From Rhyzopertha dominica (lineage: Eukaryota > Arthropoda > Insecta > Coleoptera > Bostrichidae): 64,000 bases of DNA. Position numbers and translations under genes: made by a program. Below are positions 36,381-48,847 of the stretch, in pieces (position 1 is the first letter of the stretch; each line of letters opens with the position of its first letter). A model generated the notes under the pieces. It saw only the letters and a list, made by a program, of their open reading frames with translations, did not search any database and was not told where the DNA came from. The DNA is taken from the NCBI GenBank assembly GCA_025024175.1, contig QCXZ01000042.1:10371501-10435500 (forward strand). The letters run 5' to 3'.

Positions 36381-37590
36381 TTAACGCAGTATGCTTGCCT
36401 TGAAACTATGGCAGCAATAAAAAGACGATTGTTTTTGTGTTCCACGTTCAGGGTATATTCCATCTATTTTAAAGCAGACAAATTTTACAAACTTCTTTTG
36501 TATTTTCTCACTAGATTCTTTATGATTTTCATAGATTGGATTCCAAATCATGCTTCCATATTCAAGTTTTGTGCGCACATAGCAGTAGTACAATGTTTTC
36601 AGTGATTGTACATTGTTAAAGCTCCTACAGTTCCTTATGATAAAACCGTATGATTTCATCGCTTCCTGAGACTTAATTTTTATATGTTGCACAAATGTGT
36701 CAAAGTGTACTCCCAAGTCAACTGTGGTACAGCAGCGCTCCAAGTCATTTTCTTCAATCTTGTACAGATATTTTATTATGTTTTGCTTTCTAGTGTAGCT
36801 CACAACTTTGCATTTATCAGCATTCAGTTGCAATCTGTTGCTCACGCACCATAATTGTATCTCGTTAATTTGATTTTGTAGTGTCATACAGTCTTGTAAC
36901 GAACTTATTGTACCATAGATCTTGAGGTCGTCAGCAAAACACAATCTCTTTGATTTTATCATTTCCATAGGTCATTTATGCATAATAAGAAGAGTAACGG
37001 GCCCAAGTTGGAGCCTTGAGGAACCCCTGAATTGGCCTGATAAAAGCTTGAACAGTGTCCGTTATAAGCTACATAATACTTCCTACCAATCAAGTAAGAT
37101 TTTATCAGATCATGTGCACTTTGTCCAAAACCACAGTTCTCCAATTTGGCAAGTAATATGTTGTGGTCTACCCTGTTGAACGCCTTCGCAAAATCTGTGT
37201 ACAATGCATCAACCTGTCCATTACAATCCAGAACTTCAGATATATATTGTGTGATGACTGTGAGGTTGGTAACTGTTGACCATTTTTTTACAAATCCATG
37301 TTGTGCTGATGATATGAGACTACTCACAGCCAGAAGTATTCGATTATGCAATATTGTCTCAAAAATCTTTGAAAAGTTATACACTAAGACGATTCCTCGG
37401 TAGTTATTAATTCTGTAACGCTGGCCACTCTTAAAAATTGGCCATATCTTGCCAGTCTTCCATCTTTCAGGATATATCTGTATTCTAAAGAACATATTTA
37501 GTATGATGCTCAGGAGCTCAGCAAATATTCGTGAGCCATCCCTGATCAAAAATGATGGAATCCCATCAGGTCCTGTTGTCATATAAGATT
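36381..37590 (-). mobile_element. Non-LTR retrotransposon RT domain, one main frameshift
   Basis: Minus-strand frame 37582-36959 opens TTGPDGIPSFLI and continues with WPIFKSGQRYRINNYRGI, QHGFVKKWSTVTNL, YTDFAKAFNRVDH (catalytic Asp of domain A) and SGVPQGSNLGPLLFLL. A frameshift near 36965 leads to CFADDLKIYGTISSLQDC (FADD for the usual YADD), LWCVSNRLQLNADKCKVV, and TKLEYGSMIWNP at 36968-36381. This is a near complete fingers-to-thumb RT of Jockey type, without endonuclease and 5' truncated at about 37590. It is the best preserved RT of the window. Confidence 0.9.
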
Positions 37591-38899
37591 ATTCATTTTG
37601 TACGGTAGTTTGAGAATTATCTTAAGGCTTGCTTTTTATATTTTATATAAGGTTATACAGTTATAACTTAAAAAGTAATAAAAAACATAGGCGTAAGATA
37701 TATCATTAGAAAGAATATGTTTATCAATTTTATTTTTTCGGCCAGACGATAGATATTACTTTTCTTTTGCAGTCATCGAAAACTAAAATGTGATGTCCAT
37801 GCTAATGTCACAACTTTATGAAATGTGAAATTTACTTGTCATGGTGATTTATGATGCTTTAACGGCAACGCTGTAGATGAAAAGATACATTTTTGTTTAG
37901 GTGTTAAAGTATTTTTTCAATATGGTTTAGTCTCAAGAAAATTAAGACAAGTAAAAATACCAACTCTCACATTTAGTTATTTGGTAATTCATGTTATCAC
38001 CATGCTTGTATTTTGATTGTTTCATTGCAATCGTAGGAAGGGCTTTTCAGTTTCAGTTCTTAGTTGTAGAATGAAGGATGGGCTTTAAAAATTATCTAAT
38101 ACATTGAATTTCAATTTTTGCATATTGCATTTAGTAAAATTTCGTAATAATGTTAACGGTCAAGTCAAAGTTGCTAGTTCTGTGAGGTTAAGGACTGATA
38201 CGAAAGAAATATGAAAAAGTCATCTTCGGGTGAAATGCAGTTTACATAAAACACTTGAATGCTTATTAATAATCGAAGTAGTTCCCAGATTTAGAACACC
38301 AAGAAAATTATTTTCATATTGCCTGCAATTTATCAGGCTCATCTTCGATACGCAAGTTGGCTCATACCACCCACTCCAACCCATTTGATTGCCATGTTTT
38401 TCGTACCAATTATTATGTAGTTACCCGTTTTACGCACGCCATTAAACATTTCAAACTTCGGGTGACAAAGTGTTTATTTTCGTTCGACCGTTACGTAACG
38501 GGCTACCTACTACGCACGTGTTATGCACGGTTTTTTATAAGGATAAGGTGTAAACAGCGCAACAGGTGGCATTAAGTCATTCTCTTAAAATCAAAGCAGT
38601 GCCCACTGTTTTTTTTATTAGTCATGCGGGAAAGCTGTGGAAATGTGGTTCGTAGGCGGGGTTTCCGGATGTTGGTGGGTTCATTCATTAAAAGCTGGGA
38701 ATAATTAATTGATGAATTATTGCAGGTAGGCATCACGAATCTAGAATATCAAATTCGCATTTCGCTGAATACGTGATTAACAATTGGAAGATTTTAATCG
38801 GAACTTTGAGCATATAGCATGCTTTCCAACAACTATTACACTGGCCGACAAATTTTTTTTTGTTGTAATATGAAGCTGGATAGCATATTGTAGTAGAAT

Positions 38900-38936
38900 C
38901 GTTGATTGACGTATTCTTGGGATACGTCAATCAACG
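38900..38936. repeat. Perfect 15-bp hairpin with 7-base loop
   Basis: CGTTGATTGACGTAT (38900-38914) pairs without mismatch with ATACGTCAATCAACG (38922-38936). Confidence 0.95.
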
Positions 38937-39229
38937 GTAGAATGAACCTTTTTACACCTGAAATTGGTTACACGTAAGGTTTTTTTGCTACTTACATTAG
39001 ACAAACCACGTATAGAAAGGTACAATTTAAAATTTAAATGTAAATACAATAATTGAGACTGACAAAGAACGATAAGAATAAAAACAATTTTATTTATCGC
39101 TAAAATCGACAAAAAAGCCAGGTATTACAATTTTTTCTTGACTCGTGATAATTTTCGTCTAGTTTGATCAATTTATTGCCAATCGGTCACCCAAAAAGTA
39201 AAAAAGAAAAACATGATTCCGTGAAAAAT

Positions 39230-40210
39230 GCAGTATTTTTTCAGATTCCTGTAGCAGAAGATGCTTAAAATGTTCTCCATTTACTTCCTGGCAGTAATGC
39301 AGTCGTGAGTAAAAGTTTTCTAATGTTCATTGTAGCATATTTGGAAGTAAATTCCGAGTTTCTGCCCTGATTCGTCCTTCTAAGTCTTCTGCATTATATG
39401 CCGATCAGAATAAATACGATTTTTCAGATACCCCCACAGGAAAAATCAAGCGGCGTCAGATCAGGGGAACGTGCTGGGCATTTTATCGCTCCGCGCCCAC
39501 CAATCCATCTGTCTGCAAATATTGCTTTCAAATATCCCCGAACATTGACTGCAAAATGGGACAGTGTACCATCTTGCTGAAACCATATCTGTTCAGAAGG
39601 ACGCGCAGCATTTTCACGATTAGGGAACAGTCGAATAAGTTCTGGTATAATATGTTCACGCAAGAGCTGTAAATACTTGACCGCATTCAAATTTCCATCG
39701 ATGAAAAAAGGCCCAATTACGTGCTCACCGATAATACCACACCAGACATTCACTTTCTGAGGGTGTTATGTGTGGAGACTTGTCCCATCCAATGTGCATT
39801 TGTGTTCGATCAATATCTGCAATTATGTCTATTCACATTACTATTGAGGCAAAAAGTCGCTTCATCAGAAAACATAATCCAATTTAAAATGTTTTTATCT
39901 TCATCTATCAAAAACATCTTTCGCATAATTCTATCCTACGATCGAAATCATCTTCGCTCAGTGCTTGTAATAAGTGAATTTTATGTGGATGAAACTTCTC
40001 TTTTTTCAAATGAACAGATCTTCTGCTAATATGGTGAGCGAGTTGTACGGAACACTTGGGATTCTCTTGCCCATCTAAAAGGACATTCAAGCTACTTTCC
40101 TCATTCGTAGCAACCTTTGGACGTCCTGGTTTTTGTCGATTCTTTTCACCGCTGGTTTCGTCAAAACGTTGCAATGTTTTAATAACTGTTGATCTGGCAT
40201 GTCATTGAAA
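39230..40210 (-). mobile_element. Tc1/mariner-superfamily transposase relic
   Basis: Minus strand, from 40174: MQRFDETSGEKNRQKPGRPK and LAHHISRRSVHLKKEKFHPH (DNA-binding half), SEDDFDRRIELCER, then after frame breaks NVWCGIIGEHVIGPFFIDGN, IWFQQDGTLSHFAVNVR (second catalytic Asp) and IKCPARSPDLTPLDF at 39753-39424. A different subfamily from the 10640 copy by its N-terminal half. Frameshifted; ends not defined. Confidence 0.85.
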
Positions 40211-40499
40211 TAAAATATTGTTGGTTTCAAAATTGAATTATACGCACTTCCAGTGGTAAAATCCATTTTCTTGCTTTGTGAATGTACCAGAAAAAATTGC
40301 TCTGATTAGATTTCAAAGTTTGGCCAGTTTATTCGATTTTTCGAACACTGTGTATATCTCCAACTCCAGCAACTCCAGTAACTCCAACTCCAGTGTAGTG
40401 TGGTGCACGGAACTAAAAGCTCTAGACAGCTCCCCAAAGCAACATTTTTTTTATTACAAGCTACTTTTGAGAACTGTGCAACGTAGAAAATAGTTTTAA

Positions 40500-41545
40500 T
40501 AAAAAAATTTAGTTTTTCAAATTCGTCCTAGGATTAGTCACGAAATAATTGTTCGATGTGAAGTCTCGTTACCCAGCAGTGACCATGTGAAAATTTCGCT
40601 AAGATTGAAACATCTTGTAATTTGAAGGCCACCACTCATTTTGAAAGAAGAACAAAAAATTTGTTTGATGGTGATTTTTATAGGAAATTTAATGACCCTT
40701 TTGATATGAACGGAATTATTATTTGATTAATCGGTTGCGTACGCTCATAAAGTGCTGTGAGAGGAATTTAAATAATGTTTTGGATGTTGTCCAGATGAAA
40801 TTAAAACTTATTTTTCTGATATAAAAAGCAGTAAATCAAATTTCCTGAAAACTTCATGAAGTAATCAATTTTCAAACTTAATAAGAATGGCACCCCAGAT
40901 TGTTCTTGTTTTAGAAATTAACGCACAAATATGATTCTATTGGCTACTTTATGAAGCTTTCAAGAAATTTGATTTATTGGATTTACTTCCAAAAATTTAT
41001 ACGTGGCAGGCTTTTACATCACAAAAATAAGCTTTAATCATAGACAACATTCAAAATATTATTTCTATTCATCTCACGATGCTTTATGATCGTTTATGAG
41101 CATACGCAACCGATTAATCAAATGATAAAGCCGCCTTATAAAATAAAAGTCCTAATCTAATAATAAGGGGCCCACCACAAAATTTCGTATAAACATTTTA
41201 ACTGATTTTTTGAGTTGTTTTCAATTGTTTTTAATGACCCAAGTTTGTGAAAAGATAATGTCAAATATTAATTTTTCACCAGAAAAGAAATTTAATTTCA
41301 AATTTGAGTTCATCATTAAAAGGGTCATCAAATTTCCTATAAGAATTACCATTGAACATATTTTTGTTTTAAATTGGCAGCAGCCTTTAAATAACTAGAT
41401 GTTTGAATCCGAACGAAATTTTCATATTATGTCAGTTGCTAGATAACTATACTTCAGATTGAAAAATTATTTCGTGGCTAAGCTTAGGACTTACAAATCT
41501 GTAAATACCTGAACAAAAAGGAATTTGAAAAGCTAATTTTTTGGG
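40500..41545. mobile_element. Large fold-back (long inverted repeat) element
   Basis: Left arm 40500-40870 and right arm about 40930-41545 are inverted copies. Shared blocks are ATTTGATTAATCGGTTGCGT (40730) against 41106-41125, TTATAGGAAATTTAATGACC (40678) against its complement near 41340, and GTCACGAAATAATT (40537) against AATTATTTCGTGGC (41466). The right arm has about 180 bp extra (41130-41310). Divergence is of the order of a quarter by eye. There is no ORF; probably an old foldback/MITE-type element. Confidence 0.75.
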
Positions 41546-43369
41546 GTGTTCACTTCACATAAAATGCCTCAAATGTAAAATGCATGAACATTGTATAGAG
41601 TGACGCGTTTTGCTTGTCCTTATGGGGTACTTCCGTTGGCATACATTATAGAAAATGAACCTAAGATTTAGTTAATGTGGTAACAGGCATATATATTTAT
41701 GAAATGAAGAAGTATTGCCAAGTTTCAGCGGGAAACATGGGAAAAACCACCTTTGCGTACCCCTAAGAACACATTTGAACATTATCACCTCTCGCTTCGT
41801 TTACTGTACTAGATCAAAATTCTTTTATCTTGAGAATTTACCAAAAATGTATGTGTATTAGATTCACACGTCTGACGAAGAAAACTTCGAAGTCAGAAAA
41901 TATCTTCTTGATGAAATCGTTGATGAAAGCAAAGAATTGTTTTGTAGGAAGTAGTGAATTTCCAGCAATAATTATTATTAACGTTAATTATCCTTGGGCG
42001 CCAAAGATGAGTTGTAATTAAGTAAATTGTGTTAATATTGTCGCATTTGGGCCTCAGCGAGAGTGACACCTGAAGCGGGACGGGATCAGGGATGGTCAAG
42101 TCAAATGCCGTATACAAGCCACTAGATTTAATAACACTAATTTTTACAAACAGTGGGCAGATCAGTTCAACAGGGACATACAAAAAATAAAGAACAAGTT
42201 ACACTTTTCACAAATAAAAATGTAAAAATTATCTACGCACACAAAAATCAACGATAGGGAATTATTAAAGAGAATAAAGGTTAATAAAATTTACTACTTA
42301 CGTGAGTTATTGTACTTACATCTTCTTTTCTTAACTAATGGGGATACCTGGTTGGCAGTGTCGCAACCTCTCGCTGATCAAGCCCGAACGTTTATTTCTA
42401 GTTACTGAAATGTTTTTATTCCCACAAATAGTAGCAGCTTTCCGGGTAATCGCCCCCTTTTGGGAGGACTTCCTCAAAGCCCAGGTGGGTTCATGAGGAT
42501 CGTTCTCAAACTGAGATACCATGCGGACCTTCATATTGGATACTATCGTGATGTTTATTGGTTTTTTTTTAATGGGGAATTTATTTATGTTGTACACAGG
42601 ATACGGGCTCCAAGCCTCCGACGATATTAGTCTGCCACTGGCAAGATATTCGACATTTCAGAAATGCACAAAAATAAAATAATCTGCGATAGCTCAAACA
42701 TAACATAACATCTCATGAGAATCCCCCTGAGGACAGATAAAAACTCCACTGTGTGTTATTTTTGGATTTGCCATTACCGCCGTTTATAAAATATATGCAG
42801 AGACATGGGCTACCAGCAACAAAATTTTACAAAGCTGCAAGCGCTGAAAACTCGAACAAATTGTGTGACGCAAAACCCGCAAATACAACCATCCGAAATC
42901 ATCTGTCGTCGAAGCAGCGCATCCCATTCTTATAAACCACCATCGCGAATCTCTCTCTGTCTCGAACGGCCACACGCTCCTGTATCCGATCCAAATTTTT
43001 CAACGGATCCTTGGCAGCATCCTCAATCAACAGGCGCGAGTTGCACACCGTGCACCGTGTCGCACTCCTTTTCCTACATGTCGCACAACATAATAAAATT
43101 AGATCACTGTATCGATTAGTTCCATCAGGCGGCTGCCAATGTCACGTCACGGCTTCTTAGCAAATATCAAGGCCGTCTATGCTCAACATGCCGATGATAC
43201 GTTGCGAAACAATCAGTCTTCCCCGCGACGTACACAATACGCTTATCGGTTAAGTAACAGCCTATTTAGGGTTCGACCCCAGCCGAGACGGCTGCCAATG
43301 ATCGAAAGATCTTCAGTTGGCTTGGCTAGTCGGTGCGTGATGACCATGTACAGATAGTGATTTCCGATC

Positions 43370-44206
43370 ATGGGGCTGATGCTTTCGATTCTCGTGTCCA
43401 CCGTTGGTGTCATTGAATTGATATCCTTCTACAACCGCGTGGTCAACAGCTTGCGGAATCCTCCCAGCAGCGAGGGTGGATTCGACGGCATCACTTCCTA
43501 CTACAAGAGCCAACTCCAGAGAGACGCTTCAAGGTCGCCATCCCCCGCCATTAAACGCTTGATCCAACAGAACTCCGAGGAATACGTCAAGTACAGATCG
43601 TCGTCTCCGTACCCCTCGTTCGATTTGACAGCCCCCAGGAACAGCATTTGCCCCGATTTCCTTGATAACCCATCCATAAGCGTCACAGAGGTTGACGAAG
43701 AAGTTTACTCGGACGTGAGTTCCAAGTCTCCTTCCCCATCTCGTCAAGCTTCGAGGAATGAACTCAGTAAAACCAAGAAACCCTATTTGGTTCCGAGCGA
43801 ACGAAAATCTAGAAGCCCGAGTCCCAACCGATCTTCATCCAGTTCCCGCTCTGTGTCTCCAGTAACAGTCAGGGAGCCAGCGCTTGTGAATTCCAAAGGA
43901 GAAAGATCCAAGTCAGAGAACAAATACTCGAAGCTTAACCGCCCTAACTTGAAAAAATCCTCATCTGGCTCCGAAATAGTCGAGAGCAGTTACTGGAGGA
44001 GGTCTCCGTCACCATTCGAAAGGCTCCTGAACGAAGAGCAAGTCAACCATGATGACGATACCTCCGCGCCAACGGTGGAACGTGCTACTTCCTCTCGTGA
44101 GGATGACGCTTCCAAAACCTTGGAGGAAGCAGCCGGTATCCTCGCCAAAGGAACTCCCAGCATCGAGAAGAAGAAGAAATCGCAAGAGCCATTCTGGGTA
44201 AAATGA
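43370..44206 (+). CDS. Ser/Pro/Arg-rich ORF in Limpet intron: nested gene or alternative first exon
   Basis: A 278-codon open frame. ATG 43370 is the first Met after an in-frame TGA at 43358-43360 and sits in a fair context (GATCATGG). Residues 3-22 are hydrophobic (LMLSILVSTVGVIELISFYN), a possible membrane or signal-anchor segment. The rest is low-complexity and charged, with several SPS/RSPSP motifs, a Ser run near residue 155 and a Lys tract near the end (IEKKKKSQEPFW). I do not recognise the family. Codon composition is like the real exons and unlike the AT-rich surroundings. AATAAA follows 161 bp after the stop, which fits a complete single-exon gene. Alternatively CTGG|GTAAAA at 44199 is a weak phase-0 donor that would splice in frame to the phase-0 LIM2 exon, giving a PET-less Limpet isoform with its own N-terminus. 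I cannot decide between these. Confidence 0.7.
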   Translation: MGLMLSILVSTVGVIELISFYNRVVNSLRNPPSSEGGFDGITSYYKSQLQRDASRSPSPAIKRLIQQNSEEYVKYRSSSPYPSFDLTAPRNSICPDFLDNPSISVTEVDEEVYSDVSSKSPSPSRQASRNELSKTKKPYLVPSERKSRSPSPNRSSSSSRSVSPVTVREPALVNSKGERSKSENKYSKLNRPNLKKSSSGSEIVESSYWRRSPSPFERLLNEEQVNHDDDTSAPTVERATSSREDDASKTLEEAAGILAKGTPSIEKKKKSQEPFWVK

Positions 44207-44366
44207 CCAAGGTGTTTCTTACTTCCCACCTCGTATAGCTTCTTGGTGCTCCTCTTCTCTTGGCAACTATCTTAATTAACAGCTTGGCAGTGTGAAATTT
44301 TCAGTTTAGATGTGTGTAACATGTTTGGCCTAGATTGCGTTCGGCGAATGTTGTTTTCGGGTTCGT

Positions 44367-44372
44367 AATAAA
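44367..44372 (+). terminator. Candidate polyadenylation signal of the 43370 ORF
   Basis: AATAAA 161 bp downstream of the TGA at 44204-44206, followed by a GT-rich stretch (GTTGTCGGTTTCTGG, 44397 onward). It is the simplest sign that 43370-44206 is a self-contained transcription unit. AATAAA is common in AT-rich DNA, so this is weak alone. Confidence 0.35.
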
Positions 44373-45159
44373 TATGTCTGGAATGTATTTTTATAATGTT
44401 GTCGGTTTCTGGGTTGACACCGCTGGACGTGATCCAGGAAAGACGCCGCGGAGTCAGTTTACTATGTTCGTTTGGTTTTGGTGGGTTAGAAACCACAATG
44501 GATAAAAAAATTGCACATATCTTGTGGTGATTTGTATACCACAAAAGTTACAATACAAACTATAACTTAATGTTTTTTTTAAAGACTCAAAACCCATATT
44601 TTTCATCCACTTTTTAACAAATCTGGTAAAACCCAAGGATATTTTGATAATGTCATAACTGATTGTAAAAGTTTCAATTTTAGCTTATATACTGACACTC
44701 GCTTTTATGAAACTAAAAGCAGTTTACCAATTTGTGATTAATAAAGTGGAAGAAAGCTTATTTTTTCAAAAATGTAATAGCAAGCTTACTTTGACAAATC
44801 TTGACCAGTTTTTTAACCAATTTAATGTCTAAAATATTCATGAAACCTGTATTAAACTAAACCATTACAGGAAGCGCTACTTATATAAACTTCAGTTTAT
44901 ATTCAATACTCATTTATTTTAATTGGTTAATATTAAACATTTCTTAACATTGGGATCATTCGAGCAGTTGCGCTATTTACTTGTAGTCTTATTCGTATAG
45001 TAATAAATCTAGCAAATCATTATTTAAGGCAATTTAAAAATGTTGTTGGAAGAAATAGTTAATTGATTTGGCCTACTGAATTTTGGGAGATCTGTCTTGC
45101 GATATGTTTTATCCATAAAAGCCAATTTAACATATATCCTATATAATACTTCTGTTCGT

Positions 45160-45300
45160 CATTGTTTTTTTTTAAGTTCATCATCATCAGCATACAAATC
45201 GCAACTCTTGAAGAATAAAACTGAGAAACAAAGACTAAAATGCTAACTGGCCCTGGATTGAGCCCTAGCTCCTTCCTGCCTTTTGGACACTAAATCGCTT
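45160..45300 (-). mobile_element. RT relic with LYADDE motif
   Basis: Minus strand reads LGLNPGPVSILVFVSQF (decayed RT domain B) near 45270 and, one frame on, DLYADDE near 45190, the catalytic box. Order and spacing fit a non-LTR RT. Confidence 0.5.
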
Positions 45301-45789
45301 GTTGACTTTTCATCAAATGCTTGGTCGTGGGATAATGTTCCTGTACTAAACCATGGCGTTAAAAATGCTCTAGTTTAGGCATAAAGTTGAAGCTTATATA
45401 TCAGCAGTAATGTTTGAGAAGAAAAAGCGCCAAGAAAATTGCAAAACCTTTGCCATCATAACATATTCCTATACATTAGATAAAAATTGCGTGTTACTCA
45501 ATGGTATGCTGCCAGGAAACTATTCGTCTATGTATGGAGCCAAGTTCACCAATACACAAGGCAGAAATTAATTAATTATCTTTATTTATACATACGCCTT
45601 CATTGTTCTATTTCGAAAATATCACAAAAACATTTTTATAGCTGAGAAATCGTCTACACATTTTTAAATATTCAAACAAACCTTACTTTAAGTATAAATG
45701 TATTAAAACATTTTTTTCTGTATGTAAACTACAAATATACTAGTATCTTTTTCTTGATTTATTAATGGGTACTTTTGTCTAACCCGATT

Positions 45790-45890
45790 TCCCACACGTA
45801 AAGGATTCGCAGTTCATTTGGGGTAGCCCAGGGCGCTCTTTTAGGTCCACTGTTGTTAATTACCTGTTTCAAATTGGTTATCATCAACTG
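45790..45890 (+). mobile_element. Short RT relic, plus strand
   Basis: GVAQGALLGPLLLITCF at about 45820-45872 matches RT domain B. No more of the element is recognised. Confidence 0.5.
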
Positions 45891-48100
45891 CATTAAAATT
45901 TGACAGTAACTAAGCGTGTTCTACGTTTCAGTATAATTGTTATATTAATATCATTAATATAACTGGAGTATAGTTCGCACAAGTATTTTTTTTTCAAATT
46001 TCGAATTAGATCAGGTGGGGAGGTTCTTGCTTTCGATTTTTGCTATTCCGGATTATCTGTAGTTGAATCCAGTGTATTTAGAATTTTCCCTCAATACTTC
46101 GAATAATTCGTTGTATGTATTATACAACCCAGCCCCGCTACCTATTATGAAACTTTTTTCCTTTAAATTTCATCGGATGTTAATGTTTACTTTTGCGCGT
46201 GCTATTTTGAGCGACCGCGTTAAAAATAATTGTTCGTTTTAGTGACGAATCTGTAAGAAACGTACCTTTTCGTACATTTTGGCAATTGTTTATTGGCGCC
46301 TTGACAAAATCAGTAAGTTGGAACAAAATGGAACATAAAGTGAGACCATCAGTTCTAAAGCCATGGAAATGAACCGATGTTTTTTAATGTAATTGACGAA
46401 CAGAGATTTAAAATTACTAAATAAATATCTCTTTAGGGTTAAATTTTTTCGGAAAATATTTACAACAAATAATGAATCGGTCTAAATAATATTGTAAGTT
46501 TTGGCTAAGCAAATCTTGCGTAGATATTACAGCTTTTGTATAATGTGTACTCTAGATTTTTGAAATTTTGTTGGTGATGTCATTTAGAGGAGCGCTAGTG
46601 ATAGTACTAGTAGCGATAAAGATTATAACAGCAGCCAGTTATATCGCTTTCAACTGGTAGATTTCTAAATTGCACGATTTTTTCATAACCTTACTGCCAA
46701 TAGGTATTGTACAATGAACAGAGTGTTTAATGTGATCAAAACTATTCATTAATACAACAATAACTAGTGTATTGTTCTGATTAGGCACGTGTTTTTACGG
46801 TTACGAACTTTACATTACGAAATCTATCACAGAACTCTAGATTGAGTTTTTTCCGCTAATGCAAGTATTTCAGTAATGTGTGTAATTAGGTACCTACTCC
46901 TTATATTAATACAATGATCATCTTAAGAACCAACTCTGTGTTCAAGAAGATAATCAGAATTAACTTACGATCAAAAACAATATTTTGTGTATATGCTTTC
47001 AATTTGGAATAAACTGTATTCTATAAAAAGCGGGGTGAAATACAGTAGATACACTTTTTTATTTTTAACATGTCTTTACAGAAACGAATATTACTTTTTA
47101 ACGATGTAACATGCAAAATTAATCTACATACTAAGTTTAAATATTAGAAATTCAAACAACACTTCCTGACAAAGAAAAATCTTCTTCATTGACACCCTTC
47201 AACCTGTATCACAGTCACAAAATAACTCATATTCGTTTTCATACCTTTGCGAAAACTTCACAGGAATAGGTTTATATACAGCTTCTGCGTTTTTCTGCAA
47301 AATTCCGCTTCAACTTGCAGTTTTCTACAAATATTATTGTTTATCGCCTATACCATCATCGTCTTGGTTATCATCACCATTTTTAAAACCGTGGACCTAT
47401 GAAATAAAATTTGCTATGGTACACGTACGGGAAGCACTTATGATAGTATACTGGTTCGTAAATAAATGTAATAATCTTTATATGGTTATATAGATTTATT
47501 GTTCCGTACAGCCTTTGGTCTGCAACATAACTTTATTGAATAAAACAGAAATTTTCTGAAATTAAATATATTTAGCTAATCTGTGGATTTTGCGGGAATA
47601 GGTTCCAAATAAAATTAATCAGTTTATTTTTATTTGTATTTGTCTGAAAATTTTACATACAGGTATATATCGTATTTAAACGTATCCATTTTTTAAAATT
47701 ACCTTCACAATTCACACGTTAAAATTTTGTTTAAAAGCATATTGTTTTTAGTGTAATGTAAAACCTTAACATTGTTCATGAGGTCTTTGTTCTATTCTTT
47801 TCATATAGTGTGTGTTGTGTGCTGGCTATTTTGGTTTTTCGTCTTCTGTCGGATTTTGTTCGTCAGTATGTCAGTGCCATATCTTGTGGGGTTGTTGTCA
47901 ATCTTTGTTTTGTTCGGTAATTTGTATGTTTTGAGTTGTGATAGTATTTAAACAATTGTGCTGTATATGTTGCTTGGATTTTGTATGTCTGTACGGTCAT
48001 TTATGCAGTTGTATTCTGGGCCAGTGAGTTTTATGGCTATTTCTATGTGTTTTTGATTGTAGGGGTGGTTTAAATTGAATTACACGTAACGACTCGCTAT

Positions 48101-48187
48101 CGAGTTATAGCCTCTTGAAGATGGACGGTAAATGACTTTTACTTGACTTTACTTATTTACCGTCCATCTTCAAGAGGCTATAACTCG
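48101..48187. repeat. Perfect 33-bp hairpin with 21-base loop
   Basis: 48101-48133 is the exact reverse complement of 48155-48187 (arm begins CGAGTTATAGCC and ends GGACGGTAAAT). The loop is GACTTTTACTTGACTTTACTT. It lies about 460 bp before the internal TATA box at 48646. Confidence 0.95.
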
Positions 48188-48645
48188 GTAGGGAGCCCTT
48201 ACATGTCAAAACTCAGGATAACTTTTTGTCATATTTTCACGTGTAGAACACACCCTAGAAGTAGCGGCCTCTATTTTAGTGTCACCCTCGATACCACTTC
48301 TTAACATTAGAAGTTTTTTCACATTTTATGCACTCGTCCTTTAAAGAAGTACAATGTCTTGTTTGAAGTTGTTCAAAGCTCTCCTTCAATATTAAAGATC
48401 TATAGAAATGAGGAAAATGTTTCTTAATTCAGAAATTTAAAATACTGCGATTTTTAATAAGTATTTTAATGTAGACCAAACCGTCAATAAAAGACCAAAG
48501 TAACTACAACTCCTTTCACATCATATCATGAATTGTCGTTGAACTCTTTAAAAAATACTGCAGTTTCGTTCCATCTTTGGGATCACATTTTCGGATCAAC
48601 AGCCGACGGTTGCACGAGAAGCGGCTGCATGCCGCTCGCCCCAAT

Positions 48646-48655
48646 TATAAAAAAA
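48646..48655 (+). promoter_or_regulatory. Candidate TATA box of an internal Limpet promoter
   Basis: TATAAAAAAA inside a GC-rich block (48600-48850), about 200 bp ahead of ATG 48848. A start site would be expected near 48676. TCAGT initiator-like steps also occur at 48738 and 48803. The abrupt rise in GC against flanking AT-rich intron supports a promoter and 5'UTR here. Confidence 0.4.
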
Positions 48656-48847
48656 TCGCCGTCGAAATCCGCACAGATGTATTCTTCGGCCCACCTCAAG
48701 CCAGAAAGTCCCAGCCGGTCCGATTGCACGCGGCACCACGTTCAGTATCATTTTCTAAAAATACCGCCTTCACCTAAGCCCGTTTACCCATCTAACACAA
48801 TATTCAGTCCCGATCCCGGCCCGCTGCAGTCCGTGCGTGTCGTCAAC

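Noticed and set aside
42805..43119. 104-codon Ser/Pro/Cys-rich ORF before the 43370 ORF
   Set aside because: Low-complexity composition and an opposing ORF over the same bases; no domain or start context to support it. It may be leader sequence.
43270..43280. GGTTCGACCCC B-box-like sequence, possible tRNA gene
   Set aside because: No cloverleaf could be formed around it and no A box is at the right distance.
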